Assembly (NCBI GenBank): GCA_945883815.1
Contig: CAMCYJ010000006.1
Location: forward strand, 1 to 64,000
DNA from: Akkermansia muciniphila
GTDB taxonomy: Bacteria; Verrucomicrobiota; Verrucomicrobiia; Limisphaerales; UBA9464
Length of the DNA: 64,000 nucleotides
Reading direction: 5' to 3'
Numbering within the stretch: position 1 is the stretch's first letter; every line of letters starts with the position of its first letter. The notes below the pieces were generated by a model. It saw nothing but the letters and a program-made list of their open reading frames with translations, was not told the DNA's origin and did not search any database. The translations under genes and the position numbers were made by a program. Of this stretch, positions 10,901 to 19,293 are shown one piece after another.

Positions 10901-11292
10901 AGCAAGGCAAGATTGCCCAGAAGGTCAAGGCGGGTAACAGCGGTGACGTGGCGGTGCCGGATGGCGCGATCAAGACCGCCTGCCAACAGGCTTGCCCGGC
11001 CGACGCGATCGTGTTCGGCAACATGCTTGATGCGAACAGCGAAGTCGTAAAATCCAAGGCCAGCCCGCGGAATTACTCCGTCCTCGGCTTCCTCGACACT
11101 CGTCCCCGGGTCACGTACTTGGCGCGGGTCCGCAATCCGAACCCAGTGATCCTGGACCTCGAGAAGCGCAAGACCCCGGACAGCCAACGCGACTACGAGC
11201 GCTTCCGTCACGAGTCCCCATTTCAAGAACACTCACATGGTCACGATGCCTCGCATCAATCCGCGACTCCGGCGGGGAAAGGAGCGGTCTAA
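7942..11292 (+). CDS. actB: Alternative complex III iron-sulfur / molybdopterin-like subunit ActB
   Basis: A 1116-residue fusion typical of ActB. Residues about 50-75 carry a twin-arginine type export signal (SRRDWMKLM followed by a hydrophobic stretch and a Cys). Residues about 80-740 resemble the molybdopterin oxidoreductase fold that in ACIII has lost its cofactor. Residues about 795-1050 form a ferredoxin-like module with four cysteine clusters: [11 protein letters not shown] near 802, [14 protein letters not shown] near 867, [12 protein letters not shown] near 898, and CTLC...CQQACPAD near 976-1016. By homology with characterised ACIII these hold three [4Fe-4S] clusters and one [3Fe-4S] cluster. 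It shares one base with both actA and actC. Whether this copy is cofactor-free cannot be decided from sequence alone. Confidence 0.94.
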   Translation: MKTIPPICNEPETGPKYWRSLEQLADQPDFRQWMEREFPAGASIAPDGESRRDWMKLMSASFLLAGLGGMATGCRRPEEELTPFAKQPEGYVYGKAQHFATSMPLRGSAVALTVKSSDGRPTKIEGNALVPGANGGTDAFAQAAVLNLYDPDRAHRHTRGGNDVKIEAVRDALAEVAKAAAGNQGQGLAFLVERSSSPSRARLQKLVSEKYPKATWHAYEPVDFSGTDAAYSQASGTPVHAVVHLEKARRILSLDCDFIGSEQDAHRSIRGFAMGRKSADEGMNRLYVVESMMSLTGGNADHRLRVKPSEVVKVAAAVAAELGVSGVASPSGAHSAWAAAVAKDLKEAGKGAVVVAGYAQPPAVHALAAAINSVLGAIGSTVTLVQPIEPAASGIQELAPLLSSGKVSTLVILGGNPAYNAPADLQFEAVAKKAGSVIRLGYYEDETAALSTWHLAGTHFLESWGDARTADGTVVPVQPLVEPLFGGLTELEVLARILGESKVAPYDIVRETLKGLGVADEAAWKRFLHDGFLTDSASAAVSASVSASAAASALAAHKPVSGDIEVVLHRDGSVDDGRFSNNGWLQEMPDSITKVTWDNVVMMSQKTAKSLGLPTKRSGKIPEGLSPAEAADAKDGQYDQPVVKITVGGRSVEGPVWIQPGLADGTVALALGYGRRVVGRVGRGVGFDAYSLFQSTSRHITAGKVERVFRKHRLAVTQEHGLMEGRPVIREAHLEEFKAHPKFAQNMDLEAHFPGYVPYKEETDGRNAEKRPQNIYEHPYDQNPETASKIHQWGMVIDLQTCVGCSACVVACQSENNIPIVGKDQVARGREMLWMRIDRYYSHNPDADVNAELAAEDPQMAVQPMFCQHCEAAPCESVCPVNATVHDEEGINAMAYNRCIGTRYCANNCPYKVRRFNWFDFNKRESDYGAAQDQHLVNTGNLYKGPLGVNRNAAPEWEIIKLVKNPDVTVRMRGVMEKCTLCVQRIQQGKIAQKVKAGNSGDVAVPDGAIKTACQQACPADAIVFGNMLDANSEVVKSKASPRNYSVLGFLDTRPRVTYLARVRNPNPVILDLEKRKTPDSQRDYERFRHESPFQEHSHGHDASHQSATPAGKGAV

Positions 11293-12722
11293 TGGCTAGC
11301 CCTGGAAAATCCGCCGCCGTCAAGGCGCCTGAACCGCCGGCCGAACTGGTCCGCGAGCCGTTGGTCCTCAACAACCGCTCCCTCGGTTGGATCACAAACG
11401 CCATCGCCGGCGTCTGTGAGAAGCCGATGCCCATCTGGTGGTGGCCCGCTTTCATCGTTTCGGTGGGCGGCATGCTCACCATGTTCTCGCTCATTGCCTA
11501 CCTGGTTTCCACCGGTGTCGGTGTGTGGGGTCTCAATCATCCGGCCGCTTGGGCGTGGGATATCACTAATTTCGTGTTCTGGATCGGTATCGGTCACGCC
11601 GGAACCCTGATCTCGGCGGTGCTCTTCCTGCTCCGTCAGAAGTGGCGCACGTCGGTGAATCGGGCGGCTGAAGCCATGACTATTTTCGCGGTGGCTTGCG
11701 CGGGCATTTTCCCCGTGTTCCACACCGGCCGTGTCTGGTTCGCGTTGCTCCCGGGTTATTTGTTCCCGGCACCGAATGCCAACGCGATATGGCCGCAGTT
11801 CCGTTCTCCGCTGTTGTGGGATGTGTTCGCGGTGTCCACCTACGGTACGGTTTCGTTGCTGTTCTGGTATGTTGGGCTCATCCCTGACTTGGCCACCTTG
11901 CGGGATCGTTCCAAGGGCCTGCTGCGCAAGTTCTTCTACGGCTTGTTCTCCTTGGGTTGGACCGGTTCCAACCGCCACTGGAGCAATTATGAAAAGGCCT
12001 ACCTGCTCTTGGCGGGCCTGAGCACACCGCTGGTGTTGTCGGTGCACTCCATCGTGTCGTTCGACTTCGCTGTTTCGGTGGTGCCCGGATGGCACACGAC
12101 CATCTTCCCGCCGTACTTCGTGGCTGGCGCGATTTTCTCAGGCTTCGGCATGGTGCTCACCTTGCTCATCCCGCTGCGCTCACTCTTCAAGCTTGAAGAC
12201 GTAATCACCCTTCGTCACGTGGAACTCATGTGCAAGGTGCTCCTGGCCACCGGTTCCATCGTCGGATACGCCTACGGCATGGAGTTCTTCATCGCCTGGT
12301 ACGGCGGTAGCCCTTACGAGCTCTACGCCTTCAAGAATCGCGCATTCGGTCCCTACTGGTGGAGCTACTGGGCCATGATTTCGTGCAACGTGATCAGCCC
12401 GCACTTCTTCTGGTTCAAGAAACTCCGCACCAGTGTGGTGTTCGTCTGGATCGTCTCGATCTTCGTGAACATCGGCATGTGGTTCGAGCGCTTCGTCATC
12501 ATCGTGACTTCGCTCCACCGCGACTATCTTCCGTCGAGCTGGGGTTACTTCACCCCGAGCTGGGTGGATGTGATGACCTTCGTTGGCAGCTTCGGCCTCT
12601 TCATGACGCTGTTCCTGCTGTTCATCCGCTTCCTGCCGGTCATCGCCATTAGCGAGGTCAAAGGCGTGACGCCTCAGGCTGATCCCCACCATCCGCTCGG
12701 TGGCGCCAAGGGACACCACTAA
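11292..12722 (+). CDS. actC: Alternative complex III membrane subunit ActC (NrfD/PsrC family)
   Basis: A 476-residue polytopic membrane protein with about ten hydrophobic helices, belonging to the NrfD/PsrC family. In ACIII this subunit carries the menaquinol-binding site facing the ActB iron-sulfur module. Recognisable family stretches include [21 protein letters not shown] near the first helix and [19 protein letters not shown] in the middle. The start ATG overlaps the actB stop by one base. The C-terminus is a short His-rich cytoplasmic tail ([13 protein letters not shown]). A distinct second NrfD-like protein, ActF, is encoded downstream, as expected for ACIII. Confidence 0.94.
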   Translation: MASPGKSAAVKAPEPPAELVREPLVLNNRSLGWITNAIAGVCEKPMPIWWWPAFIVSVGGMLTMFSLIAYLVSTGVGVWGLNHPAAWAWDITNFVFWIGIGHAGTLISAVLFLLRQKWRTSVNRAAEAMTIFAVACAGIFPVFHTGRVWFALLPGYLFPAPNANAIWPQFRSPLLWDVFAVSTYGTVSLLFWYVGLIPDLATLRDRSKGLLRKFFYGLFSLGWTGSNRHWSNYEKAYLLLAGLSTPLVLSVHSIVSFDFAVSVVPGWHTTIFPPYFVAGAIFSGFGMVLTLLIPLRSLFKLEDVITLRHVELMCKVLLATGSIVGYAYGMEFFIAWYGGSPYELYAFKNRAFGPYWWSYWAMISCNVISPHFFWFKKLRTSVVFVWIVSIFVNIGMWFERFVIIVTSLHRDYLPSSWGYFTPSWVDVMTFVGSFGLFMTLFLLFIRFLPVIAISEVKGVTPQADPHHPLGGAKGHH

Positions 12723-12737
12723 CCGAAAGCTTTGTCC

Positions 12738-13283
12738 ATGAGTTCCAATCGTTCCAAGCCGCACGGTCTTCTGGCCGAGTTCCACACGGCTGCGGATATT
12801 TTCGAGGCGGCGATGCGTTGCCGCGACGCCGGATTCACCCAGTGGGATGTGTATACTCCATTCCCGATCCACGGCATGGATGAAGCCATGGGGCTTCGCA
12901 AGTCGCCGGTCGGATGGTTCACCTTCTGCGGTGGTTTCACCGGTTTCTTCACCGGGATGACCATGATCTGGTACATGAACAAGTTCGACTACCCGTTGGT
13001 GGTCGGCGGCAAGCCCTTGTTCACGCCATTGTACGCGTTCCCGGTCAGCTACGAGATGACCATCTTGTTGAGTGCCTTCGGGACACTCTTCGGCATGTTC
13101 TTCCTGAACCAATTGCCCAAATTCTACAACCCGCTCTTCAAGAACGAGCGGTTCAAGAAATCGACGGACGACCGGTTCTTCATTTGCATTGAGGCAACCG
13201 ACCCGAAGTTTGGAACGGACGCGACCCGCACCTTCCTGACCGAAAAATGCCATGCTGCGGTCGTTGAACTCGTGGAGGACTGA
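12738..13283 (+). CDS. actD: Alternative complex III subunit ActD (DUF3341)
   Basis: A 181-residue protein of the DUF3341/ActD family. It begins with a soluble segment (KPHGLLAEFHTAADIFEAA) typical of the family, followed by two closely spaced transmembrane helices at about residues 60-120 (WFTFCGGFTGFFTGMTMIW and YEMTILLSAFGTLFGMFFL) and a soluble C-terminal tail. I chose the ATG at 12738 over the in-frame TTG at 12732. It lies 15 bp after actC, and its stop abuts the actE start, with a GGAGG near its 3' end that can serve as the actE ribosome binding site. Its precise role in the complex is structural. Confidence 0.92.
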   Translation: MSSNRSKPHGLLAEFHTAADIFEAAMRCRDAGFTQWDVYTPFPIHGMDEAMGLRKSPVGWFTFCGGFTGFFTGMTMIWYMNKFDYPLVVGGKPLFTPLYAFPVSYEMTILLSAFGTLFGMFFLNQLPKFYNPLFKNERFKKSTDDRFFICIEATDPKFGTDATRTFLTEKCHAAVVELVED

Positions 13284-13907
13284 ATGCGCACCTTCCTGAA
13301 ATACTTCTTCACCGCCTACGTGCTGGCGGTTGCCCTCGTGGTCGGAATCGCCGGATTCCGCGGGTCCAAGAGCACCAAGCCGCCGCTGGAGGTGTTCCCC
13401 GACATGGATCGCCAGCCCAAGCTGCGCCCCCAGACCACCACCAAGTTCGCCGCCTGGGCCGATGGTCAGACTTCCCGCCCGCATCCCGCTGGTACTGTAT
13501 CCCGCGAATCCAATTGGGAAGACAACGCCTTCAACACCGGTCGCCAAGGTGGTACTGTGGTCGAAGTGATGCCCCTCGAGGTGACTGCTGCGGTGCTCAA
13601 GCGCGGACAGGAGCGTTACTCCATTTACTGCCAGCCTTGCCACGGTGTCCTCGGTGACGGCAAGGGGATCACCAGCAAGTACGGCATGGGCAACACGGCC
13701 AGCTTGCATCAAGAGCGTCTGATCAAGACCCCGGACGGAGACATCTTCAACACCATCGGCAACGGCAAGAACACGATGATGGGCTACGCCTCGGCGATCC
13801 CCGTAGCCGACCGCTGGGCCGTGGTGGCCTATGTCCGGACGCTGCAACTCAGCCGCCTCGCCGCGGAGTCTGAAATCCCGGCGGCGATTCTGCCCACCAT
13901 CAAGTAA
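13284..13907 (+). CDS. actE: Alternative complex III mono-heme cytochrome c subunit ActE
   Basis: A 207-residue protein with an N-terminal membrane anchor or signal (residues about 5-27) and one heme-binding motif, CQPCH, at about residue 116, followed by GVLGDGKG as in class I cytochromes. MMGYASAIP later in the chain is a plausible source of the axial Met. ActE is the mono-heme cytochrome of ACIII that receives electrons from ActA and hands them to the terminal oxidase or a soluble carrier. It starts immediately after the actD stop. Confidence 0.92.
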   Translation: MRTFLKYFFTAYVLAVALVVGIAGFRGSKSTKPPLEVFPDMDRQPKLRPQTTTKFAAWADGQTSRPHPAGTVSRESNWEDNAFNTGRQGGTVVEVMPLEVTAAVLKRGQERYSIYCQPCHGVLGDGKGITSKYGMGNTASLHQERLIKTPDGDIFNTIGNGKNTMMGYASAIPVADRWAVVAYVRTLQLSRLAAESEIPAAILPTIK

Positions 13908-13913
13908 GGATCC

Positions 13914-15221
13914 ATGAACGCAATTTCACGACAAACCAAGTCCTGGATGGCAGTGGCCGGGGTGGTGGCCGCCGGCGCCGTCGTCGGCCTCAGCATCCTC
14001 CCTGCCTTGGGCGCCGATGCCGGACACACAGCCCATGCGGCCCAAGAAGTGGCCCGCGGCGCGGCCAGCCATGGCGCAGCCGATCATGGCCATGCCGCCG
14101 TCTCGGTTTTTTCTCTCAAGCAAATCGCCCACAGTTACCTCACGGCCTACATGTTCTGCCTGAGCCTTTGCGTGGGTTCGCTGTTCCTCACCCTGGCGCA
14201 TCATTTATTTGATGCCGGTTGGTCGGCGTCCATCCGTCGGGTCACCGAAACCGTCGCCAGCCTGCTCTTTCCTTGGATGCTCATCCTGGCCTTGCCGATC
14301 ATCGTCTTCGCCTGGACGGGCAATCTTCACGCGTGGTTCAAGATCAACCCGGCGGACGATCATGCACTCGATGTCAAGAAGGTGCTCTTCAATCCGATGG
14401 CGTTCACCGTCTTGGTTCCGGTGTTGATCACGTTGCTGGGTCTCTTGGCCCGCCAAATTCGTGCGTGGTCCATTGCCCAAGACAAAGACGGTGCGGCTCA
14501 CTGGACGAGCAAGTCCCGAAAGCTGGCTGCCGGTGGCATCTTCTTCTTCGCCTTCGGAGTCACGCTGCTGTGCTTCCTCTTGATGAAGTCCTTGCAGCAT
14601 CAGTTCTTCAGCACGATGTACGGCGTTTACTACTTCGCCGGCAGCGTCTGGACCACGCTCATCACCTTGTATTTGCTCACGATGTGGTTGTCCCAACCGG
14701 GTCGCCCGCTCGAGAAGGTGTATTTCAAGCGCCAGCAGCAAGACCTTGGTGTGCTGTTCTTTGCCTTCACCGTTTTCTACGCCTACATCCACTTCTCGCA
14801 GTACTTCCTCATTTGGAATGCCGCCCTTCCGGAAGAAACCTTCTGGTACGTCCGCCGCGAGGTGGGTTCGTGGAAGTGGGTCGGCATGACCATTCTATTC
14901 GGACACTTCTTTGTGCCGTTCCTCATTCTGCTCAATCAGGACATCAAGCGGAACATGGCCGTGATGATTCCGGTGGGCGCATGGGCCTGGTTGATGCAGT
15001 ACGTCGACATGACCTACAACGTCATGCCGGTGCTGCACCCGGAGGGTTTGAAACTCACGCTGTGGGACCCGATTTTCTGGATCGGCATGTCCGTCGTGTT
15101 GGCTCGCCTGTTCTGGTCGGACTATCGCAAGAATCCGGCCTACCCCCTCAAGGATCCGCGGCTTCAGGAAGCCATTGTCCACCACGAAGTGCCGGCTCCC
15201 GGTGCTTCCGCTGCCCACTAA
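13914..15221 (+). CDS. actF: Alternative complex III membrane subunit ActF (NrfD/PsrC family)
   Basis: A 435-residue polytopic membrane protein, the second NrfD/PsrC-like subunit of ACIII. About ten transmembrane helices are visible, starting with one at residues about 12-33, then a His/Ala-rich extracytoplasmic loop. FSQYFLIWNAALPEETFWY and WLMQYVDMTYNVMP are recognisable stretches of the family. In known ACIII structures ActF pairs with ActC and may provide a proton pathway, though a proton-pumping role is still debated. It lies 6 bp after actE. Confidence 0.92.
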   Translation: MNAISRQTKSWMAVAGVVAAGAVVGLSILPALGADAGHTAHAAQEVARGAASHGAADHGHAAVSVFSLKQIAHSYLTAYMFCLSLCVGSLFLTLAHHLFDAGWSASIRRVTETVASLLFPWMLILALPIIVFAWTGNLHAWFKINPADDHALDVKKVLFNPMAFTVLVPVLITLLGLLARQIRAWSIAQDKDGAAHWTSKSRKLAAGGIFFFAFGVTLLCFLLMKSLQHQFFSTMYGVYYFAGSVWTTLITLYLLTMWLSQPGRPLEKVYFKRQQQDLGVLFFAFTVFYAYIHFSQYFLIWNAALPEETFWYVRREVGSWKWVGMTILFGHFFVPFLILLNQDIKRNMAVMIPVGAWAWLMQYVDMTYNVMPVLHPEGLKLTLWDPIFWIGMSVVLARLFWSDYRKNPAYPLKDPRLQEAIVHHEVPAPGASAAH

Positions 15222-15241
15222 AGCATTAGAAATCTCCTGAC

Positions 15242-15610
15242 ATGAGTTCCTCGAATTGCTGTTCCCCGACGTCGAAGACGATGCTCGCCTACTTGGTGGG
15301 CGGGGTGGGCTCGTTCCTGATCGTGGGTGCGTTGGCTTGGTTGGTGGTCCGTCAACCGGTGTCGCCCGTGGACGCCGAACGGGTGGGCCAACGGATCAAG
15401 TTCCGCACTGAGGTCGAAGCGGCCAGCTCACCCAAGGTGACCGGTTACGCCCTCGATACCGATGCTCTGGCCAAGGGCAACAAGGTTTATCACGTTCCCA
15501 TCGCCCGGGCCTTGGAGATCGCCGCCCAGGATTTCAAGGATCCGGCCGCCGGTCGTGCCAAGCTCATTCAGCGTTTGGAGGACAAATCAAAGCAGCAGTC
15601 CTTTGAGTGA
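15242..15610 (+). CDS. Unknown one-TM protein between ACIII and cbb3 genes
   Basis: A 122-residue protein I do not recognise. It starts with a short Cys-containing cytoplasmic segment (SSNCCSPTS), followed by one transmembrane helix at about residues 14-36. The rest is a soluble, probably extracytoplasmic, tail of about 85 residues ending in a charged helical stretch. It lies 20 bp after actF and 4 bp before the ccoS-like gene, so it is cotranscribed with both complexes. Position suggests an accessory or linker subunit of ACIII (other ACIII clusters encode small peripheral proteins such as ActG) or of the cbb3 oxidase, but I see no motif that decides. Confidence 0.75.
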   Translation: MSSSNCCSPTSKTMLAYLVGGVGSFLIVGALAWLVVRQPVSPVDAERVGQRIKFRTEVEAASSPKVTGYALDTDALAKGNKVYHVPIARALEIAAQDFKDPAAGRAKLIQRLEDKSKQQSFE

Positions 15611-15614
15611 CCCC

Positions 15615-15803
15615 ATGTCGGTGATTGCCTTCATCTTGTTGGGAAGCGTGGTGCTGTTGCCAGCGGCCGGCTTGTTGGCGTTGCGTTGGGCAACGTCCAC
15701 GGGTCAGTTCCGTTGCCCGGATAAGGCAGCCCTGCTGCCGTTCGATGAAGTGGAGCCCGTGGGAATGGAAACCGACTGCATTTTGGGAGGAAACCGCCGT
15801 TGA
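15615..15803 (+). CDS. ccoS: CcoS-like cbb3 oxidase assembly protein
   Basis: A 62-residue small membrane protein. One transmembrane helix (residues about 2-25) is followed by ATSTGQFRCPDKAALLPFDE, which matches the CcoS/FixS pattern of a tryptophan/aromatic region, GQF, a Pro-containing linker and a final LxFDE-like motif. CcoS is required to insert cofactors into the cbb3 oxidase catalytic subunit. The gene is only part of a longer ORF in the track; its own ATG lies 4 bp after the preceding stop. Its TGA overlaps the proposed TTG start of ccoN, so the two are translationally coupled. Confidence 0.75.
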   Translation: MSVIAFILLGSVVLLPAAGLLALRWATSTGQFRCPDKAALLPFDEVEPVGMETDCILGGNRR

Positions 15804-17326
15804 GCATGATCAATCAGTCGCAAACGCTGCAGAACAAAACGCTGCGGGCTCTATTGCCGGGTGATGCCCTCACCGGTGGCGGTACCGAGGGCGGCAAGAA
15901 GGCGGCTCTGGCGGAAATCGATGCTTCCTGCCGAGTGCCGGTGCTTTTCTTCTTCCTGAGCGGTTTGGCGTGGCTTCTGGCCGGCACCGTTTTGGCGCTG
16001 GTGGCCAGCATCAAGCTCCATACCCCAGGTTTCCTGGCGGGCTGGGAGTGGCTCACCTTTGCCAATGTCCGTACGGCTCACCTCAACACGGTCGTCTACG
16101 GGTTCGCCTCGCAAATTTCTGTGGGCGTGACCATTTGGTTGATGTGCCGCTTGTGCCGCATCCCGCTGGTGGCTCCGGGTCTCATCACCGTGGCCAACTT
16201 GTTCTACAACCTCGGTGTCACCGTGGGTGTGGGCGGCATCCTCATCGGTGATTCCACGGCCATCGAGTGGTTGGAAATGCCCCGCTACGCCACCCCGATC
16301 TTGTTCGTCAGCTACGCACTGATCGCGGTCTGGACGATTGTCACCTTTCGCTTGCGGGCTGAGCGTCATTTGTACGTTTCCCAGTGGTACTTGTTGGCGG
16401 CCGTCCTCTGGTTCCCGTGGCTGTACGGAACTGCGCAGGTCATGCTGCTCATCGAGCCCGTCCGGGGCGTGGTTCAGGCGGCGGTGAATTGGTGGTTTGC
16501 GCACAACGTGCTCGGACTGTGGTTCACGCCCATTGGTCTGGCCTCCATTTACTACTTCATCCCGAAGGTCATTGGTCGTCCGATCCATAGCTACTACTTG
16601 AGTGTCCTGGGTTTCTGGTCGTTGGCCCTCTTCTACAACTGGAACGGCATGCACCATTTGGTCGGGGGTCCGCTTCCGGCCTGGATGATCACCGTGAGCA
16701 TTGTTGCCTCGGTCATGATGCTCATCCCCGTCATCACGGTGGCCATCAATCATCATTTCACGATGGTGGGTCATTTCGGGAAGCTGAAATACAGCCCCAC
16801 GTTGCGTTTCATGGTTTTCGGTGCGGTGTCCTACACCTTGGCCAGCCTTCAGGGTGTGGCTAGTGCGGTGCGCAGTATCAGCGAGGTGACCCACTTCACC
16901 CACCATACCATCGCCCACGCCCACCTGGGTATGTACGCCTTCTTCACCATGGTGATGTTCGGCGCGATGTACTACATCTTGCCGCGGATCACCCAGCGGG
17001 AATGGCCCTCCAACGGCCTGATCTCCCTGCACTTCTGGGGCGTTGCTTTGGGCATCGTTTTGTATGTGGTTCCGATGAGCATCATGGGTTTCATCCAGGG
17101 AACGATGCTCAATGACGCCGCCGTCCGCTTCCTCGATGTCGTTCAATTCACCCTGCCGTGGCTGAAGCTGCGGACCCTCGCGGGTCTGTTGTTGGCTGCC
17201 GGCCATGTGGCCTTTGTCATCAACGTCGGTTGGCTGCTGGTGCGGATGTTTGAACCCTACCGCAAGCCGGTGGTGAGCATCTTGACCGGTGAGGCTGAAA
17301 CGGTGGCCGCCGCCAAACTACCATGA
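15800..17326 (+). CDS. ccoN: cbb3-type cytochrome c oxidase subunit I
   Basis: Catalytic subunit of the C-family heme-copper oxygen reductases. The 508 residues contain about twelve transmembrane helices and the conserved histidines: RTAHLNTVVYGF for one low-spin heme b ligand, WWFAHNVLGLWFTPIG with the first copper B ligand, a helix with GMHHLVGG for two more copper B ligands, and HFTHHTIAHAHLGMYAF for the heme ligands of the tenth helix. IYYFIPKVIGRPIHSYYLS is characteristic of CcoN. The TTG at 15800 lies 9 nt after a GGGAGG ribosome binding site and overlaps the ccoS stop; the ATG at 15806 is the alternative. It overlaps ccoO by an ATGA junction. Confidence 0.95.
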   Translation: MSMINQSQTLQNKTLRALLPGDALTGGGTEGGKKAALAEIDASCRVPVLFFFLSGLAWLLAGTVLALVASIKLHTPGFLAGWEWLTFANVRTAHLNTVVYGFASQISVGVTIWLMCRLCRIPLVAPGLITVANLFYNLGVTVGVGGILIGDSTAIEWLEMPRYATPILFVSYALIAVWTIVTFRLRAERHLYVSQWYLLAAVLWFPWLYGTAQVMLLIEPVRGVVQAAVNWWFAHNVLGLWFTPIGLASIYYFIPKVIGRPIHSYYLSVLGFWSLALFYNWNGMHHLVGGPLPAWMITVSIVASVMMLIPVITVAINHHFTMVGHFGKLKYSPTLRFMVFGAVSYTLASLQGVASAVRSISEVTHFTHHTIAHAHLGMYAFFTMVMFGAMYYILPRITQREWPSNGLISLHFWGVALGIVLYVVPMSIMGFIQGTMLNDAAVRFLDVVQFTLPWLKLRTLAGLLLAAGHVAFVINVGWLLVRMFEPYRKPVVSILTGEAETVAAAKLP

Positions 17327-17958
17327 GTTACGGACCGCTACTTTTTTTGGGAATCCTCTTCACTTTGGCGTCGAGCTGGGTGGGATTGGTTCTCCTTCCG
17401 CACCGTCAGATGGGGGCGTTGGGACAGCATACCGACACCAACACGGCGGCCATTTACCCGGCGGCCCGTTCGGGTGAGGCTCAACAAGGCGCTGAACACT
17501 ACCGTTCTCTCGGGTGTGTCTACTGCCATACCCAGCAAGTTCGGCCCGAAGGCTATGGCTCGGACATCGAGCGGGGATGGGGCCGTCGCCGGACGGTGAG
17601 TCGCGACTACATCCATGACAAGACGGTGATGCTCGGGACCATGCGCACCGGGCCCGACCTCACTAACATCGGGGAGCGTCAGGCCGATGCCGCTTGGCAC
17701 TATCGACATCTTTACAATCCGCAAATCACCAGCCCCGGCAGCATCATGCCGCCGCATGCGTTCCTGTTTGAAACGCAAGCCATCGGTCCGGCCGGTCGCT
17801 CCACCAATGCATTGGTTTTAGAAGGAACTTTTGCGCCGCCTGCGGGTCAGCAAGTGATCCCGACGCGCCGCGCCGACCAATTGGTGGCTTATTTGCGCAG
17901 CCTCAAGTCGTCCGGAGACCTGCCGGAAGCGCCGGTCAAGAAGGAGGAGGCCCAATGA
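17323..17958 (+). CDS. ccoO: cbb3-type cytochrome c oxidase mono-heme subunit II
   Basis: A 211-residue membrane-anchored mono-heme cytochrome c. The N-terminal helix (residues 2-22) is followed by CVYCHTQQVRPEGYGSD at residue 65 and by RTGPDLTNIG. NPQITSPGSIMPPHAFLF supplies the axial Met in the usual CcoO position. It delivers electrons to the CcoN active site. ATGA overlaps join it to ccoN upstream and to the CcoP-like gene downstream. The usual small ccoQ gene between ccoO and ccoP is absent here. Confidence 0.94.
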   Translation: MSYGPLLFLGILFTLASSWVGLVLLPHRQMGALGQHTDTNTAAIYPAARSGEAQQGAEHYRSLGCVYCHTQQVRPEGYGSDIERGWGRRRTVSRDYIHDKTVMLGTMRTGPDLTNIGERQADAAWHYRHLYNPQITSPGSIMPPHAFLFETQAIGPAGRSTNALVLEGTFAPPAGQQVIPTRRADQLVAYLRSLKSSGDLPEAPVKKEEAQ

Positions 17959-18776
17959 GCAATCCCCAGGAATCTCCCAACGCCTCCTCCTCGCGGTTGG
18001 ATCGTGGTGAAAACCACGACGTCACTGAGTTGCATGCGGCGGTTCTGCGCGAGAAGCCCGATCCGGTGGAAGGGTTTGAGCCGGTGAATCTCTGGGTGGT
18101 GGCCGGCATCGCCGGACTGCTTTTCTGGGGTGGTTCCTACCTGACCCAGTACAGCGGTCGCTTCGAGGCCATGGAGTTCTCGGAGTTTCCTCACGGCAAG
18201 CCGGTTCCTGTGGCCGCCGTGGCCGCCGATCCTCTGGCAGCCGTCAAGCGCGAGGGGATGATCGCATATAATGCAGTCTGCGCTTTGTGCCATGGTGAAG
18301 ATGGTGCAGGCAAGGCCGGCGTGGCGCCGACTCTGGCTGGCTCAGATTGGGTCAATGCCGATGGCCCCAATCGCTTGTTGCGCATCGTTCGGCACGGCCT
18401 CAAGGGCACGGTGAAGGTGAACAAAGATGTCACCTGGAACCCGGCTAACGACGCGGGCATTGTCATGGGTTCCCAGTGGGACGCCATTGGCGGGACCAAT
18501 GAGAAGTTGGCGGCGGTGCTCACTTACATCCGCTCGTCCTGGGGCAACACCGGGGCGGCCGTGACGCCTCAAATGGTGGCGGATGGGTTGGCGCCGGTGA
18601 AAGACCGGTCGGCCGATGCCAACTGGACTCAGGAAGAATTGCTTCAGGTTCCGGCCAGCGGGGCTGGGGCTCCGGCTGCTGCGGCTGCTGCCGCCACGCC
18701 CGACCAGCTCAAGGCTCAACTGCAGGCCCTTCCGGCCGAGCAGCGGCAGGCCCTCCTCAAGGAGTTGTCCAAGTGA
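17955..18776 (+). CDS. CcoP-like mono-heme cytochrome c subunit
   Basis: A 273-residue protein in the position of ccoP. It has a cytoplasmic N-terminus of about 47 residues, one transmembrane helix at about 48-65, then a class I cytochrome domain with a single heme motif, CALCHGEDGAGKAGVAPTL, at residue 109. The N-terminal PDPVEGFEPVNLWV resembles the anchor region of cbb3 third subunits. Canonical CcoP carries two hemes, but only one CXXCH is present here. The C-terminal 40 residues are Ala/Gln-rich (AAAAAAATPDQLKAQLQALP) and may be a helical extension. A strong hairpin follows the stop, ending the operon. Confidence 0.85.
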   Translation: MSNPQESPNASSSRLDRGENHDVTELHAAVLREKPDPVEGFEPVNLWVVAGIAGLLFWGGSYLTQYSGRFEAMEFSEFPHGKPVPVAAVAADPLAAVKREGMIAYNAVCALCHGEDGAGKAGVAPTLAGSDWVNADGPNRLLRIVRHGLKGTVKVNKDVTWNPANDAGIVMGSQWDAIGGTNEKLAAVLTYIRSSWGNTGAAVTPQMVADGLAPVKDRSADANWTQEELLQVPASGAGAPAAAAAAATPDQLKAQLQALPAEQRQALLKELSK

Positions 18777-18782
18777 GTGGGC

Positions 18783-18815
18783 GGGGGGCTGAACCGTTCG
18801 ACGGTTCGACCTCCC
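18783..18815 (+). terminator. Hairpin terminator after the ACIII-cbb3 operon
   Basis: Starting 6 bp after the last cytochrome gene, ggggggctgaaccg and cggttcgacctccc form a 14-position stem (one C-A mismatch, two G-T wobbles) around a 5-nt loop (ttcga), followed by ggttgttt. The T-tract is weak, so intrinsic termination is likely but not certain. Confidence 0.55.
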
Positions 18816-18939
18816 GGTTGTTTCGCCGCTGGATTCAGTCCGCGAGATGGGGGAGCTTTCTTCGGAGGACTATCCTAGGTTCAAGGTCAGGATTCACCTG
18901 GGGTTGCGGACGAACGCCCGAACTGTATTCTTTTGGCCT

Positions 18940-19293
18940 ATGAATGGTTGGAAGGTCTTCAGTTGGCCATGGGTTCTCGTCGGGCTCTTGTGCGCACTGG
19001 GGGTCGGCTGTGAGACCTACGGCAAGGCCGACTGGAAATCCCGGGTCGGTCACTATTCGTGGGATCAGGCGATCGAGGAATTGGGTCCGCCCGAATCCGA
19101 AGCCAAGATCTCCGATGGCTCTCGGGTAGCCAGTTGGGTAATTTCGCGGTCCCGGACTTACAGCACTGCCATTCGTGGACCCATGTTCTGGAATTGGAGC
19201 GGTCAGGACGTCACCACCACCGCCGAATCGCACCTGCTGCTCACCTTTACAGCCCAAGGCCAACTCAAGGCCTGGAAACGCATCTACAAATGA
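18940..19293 (+). CDS. Small putative lipoprotein
   Basis: A 117-residue protein from the ATG at 18940; the longer ORF start at 18847 would bury the signal. The N-terminus MNGWKVFSWPWVLVGLLCALGVGC is a lipoprotein signal with a Cys at residue 24. The mature part is short and beta-rich (YSWDQAIEELGPPESEAKIS, then WVISRSRTYST), resembling small outer-membrane or periplasmic lipoproteins of the SmpA/OmlA-like type, but the match is loose. Its stop codon overlaps the start of the FtsB-like gene (ATGA), so the two are coupled. Confidence 0.7.
   Translation: MNGWKVFSWPWVLVGLLCALGVGCETYGKADWKSRVGHYSWDQAIEELGPPESEAKISDGSRVASWVISRSRTYSTAIRGPMFWNWSGQDVTTTAESHLLLTFTAQGQLKAWKRIYK

Noticed and set aside
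7891-11232. A 1113-residue ORF antisense to actB, and similar long antisense ORFs at 6830-7936, 12180-13847 and 15851-17206
   Set aside because: They lie opposite well-identified respiratory genes, have His/Arg/Glu-rich low-complexity composition and no recognisable domain. They are shadows of high-GC codon use.
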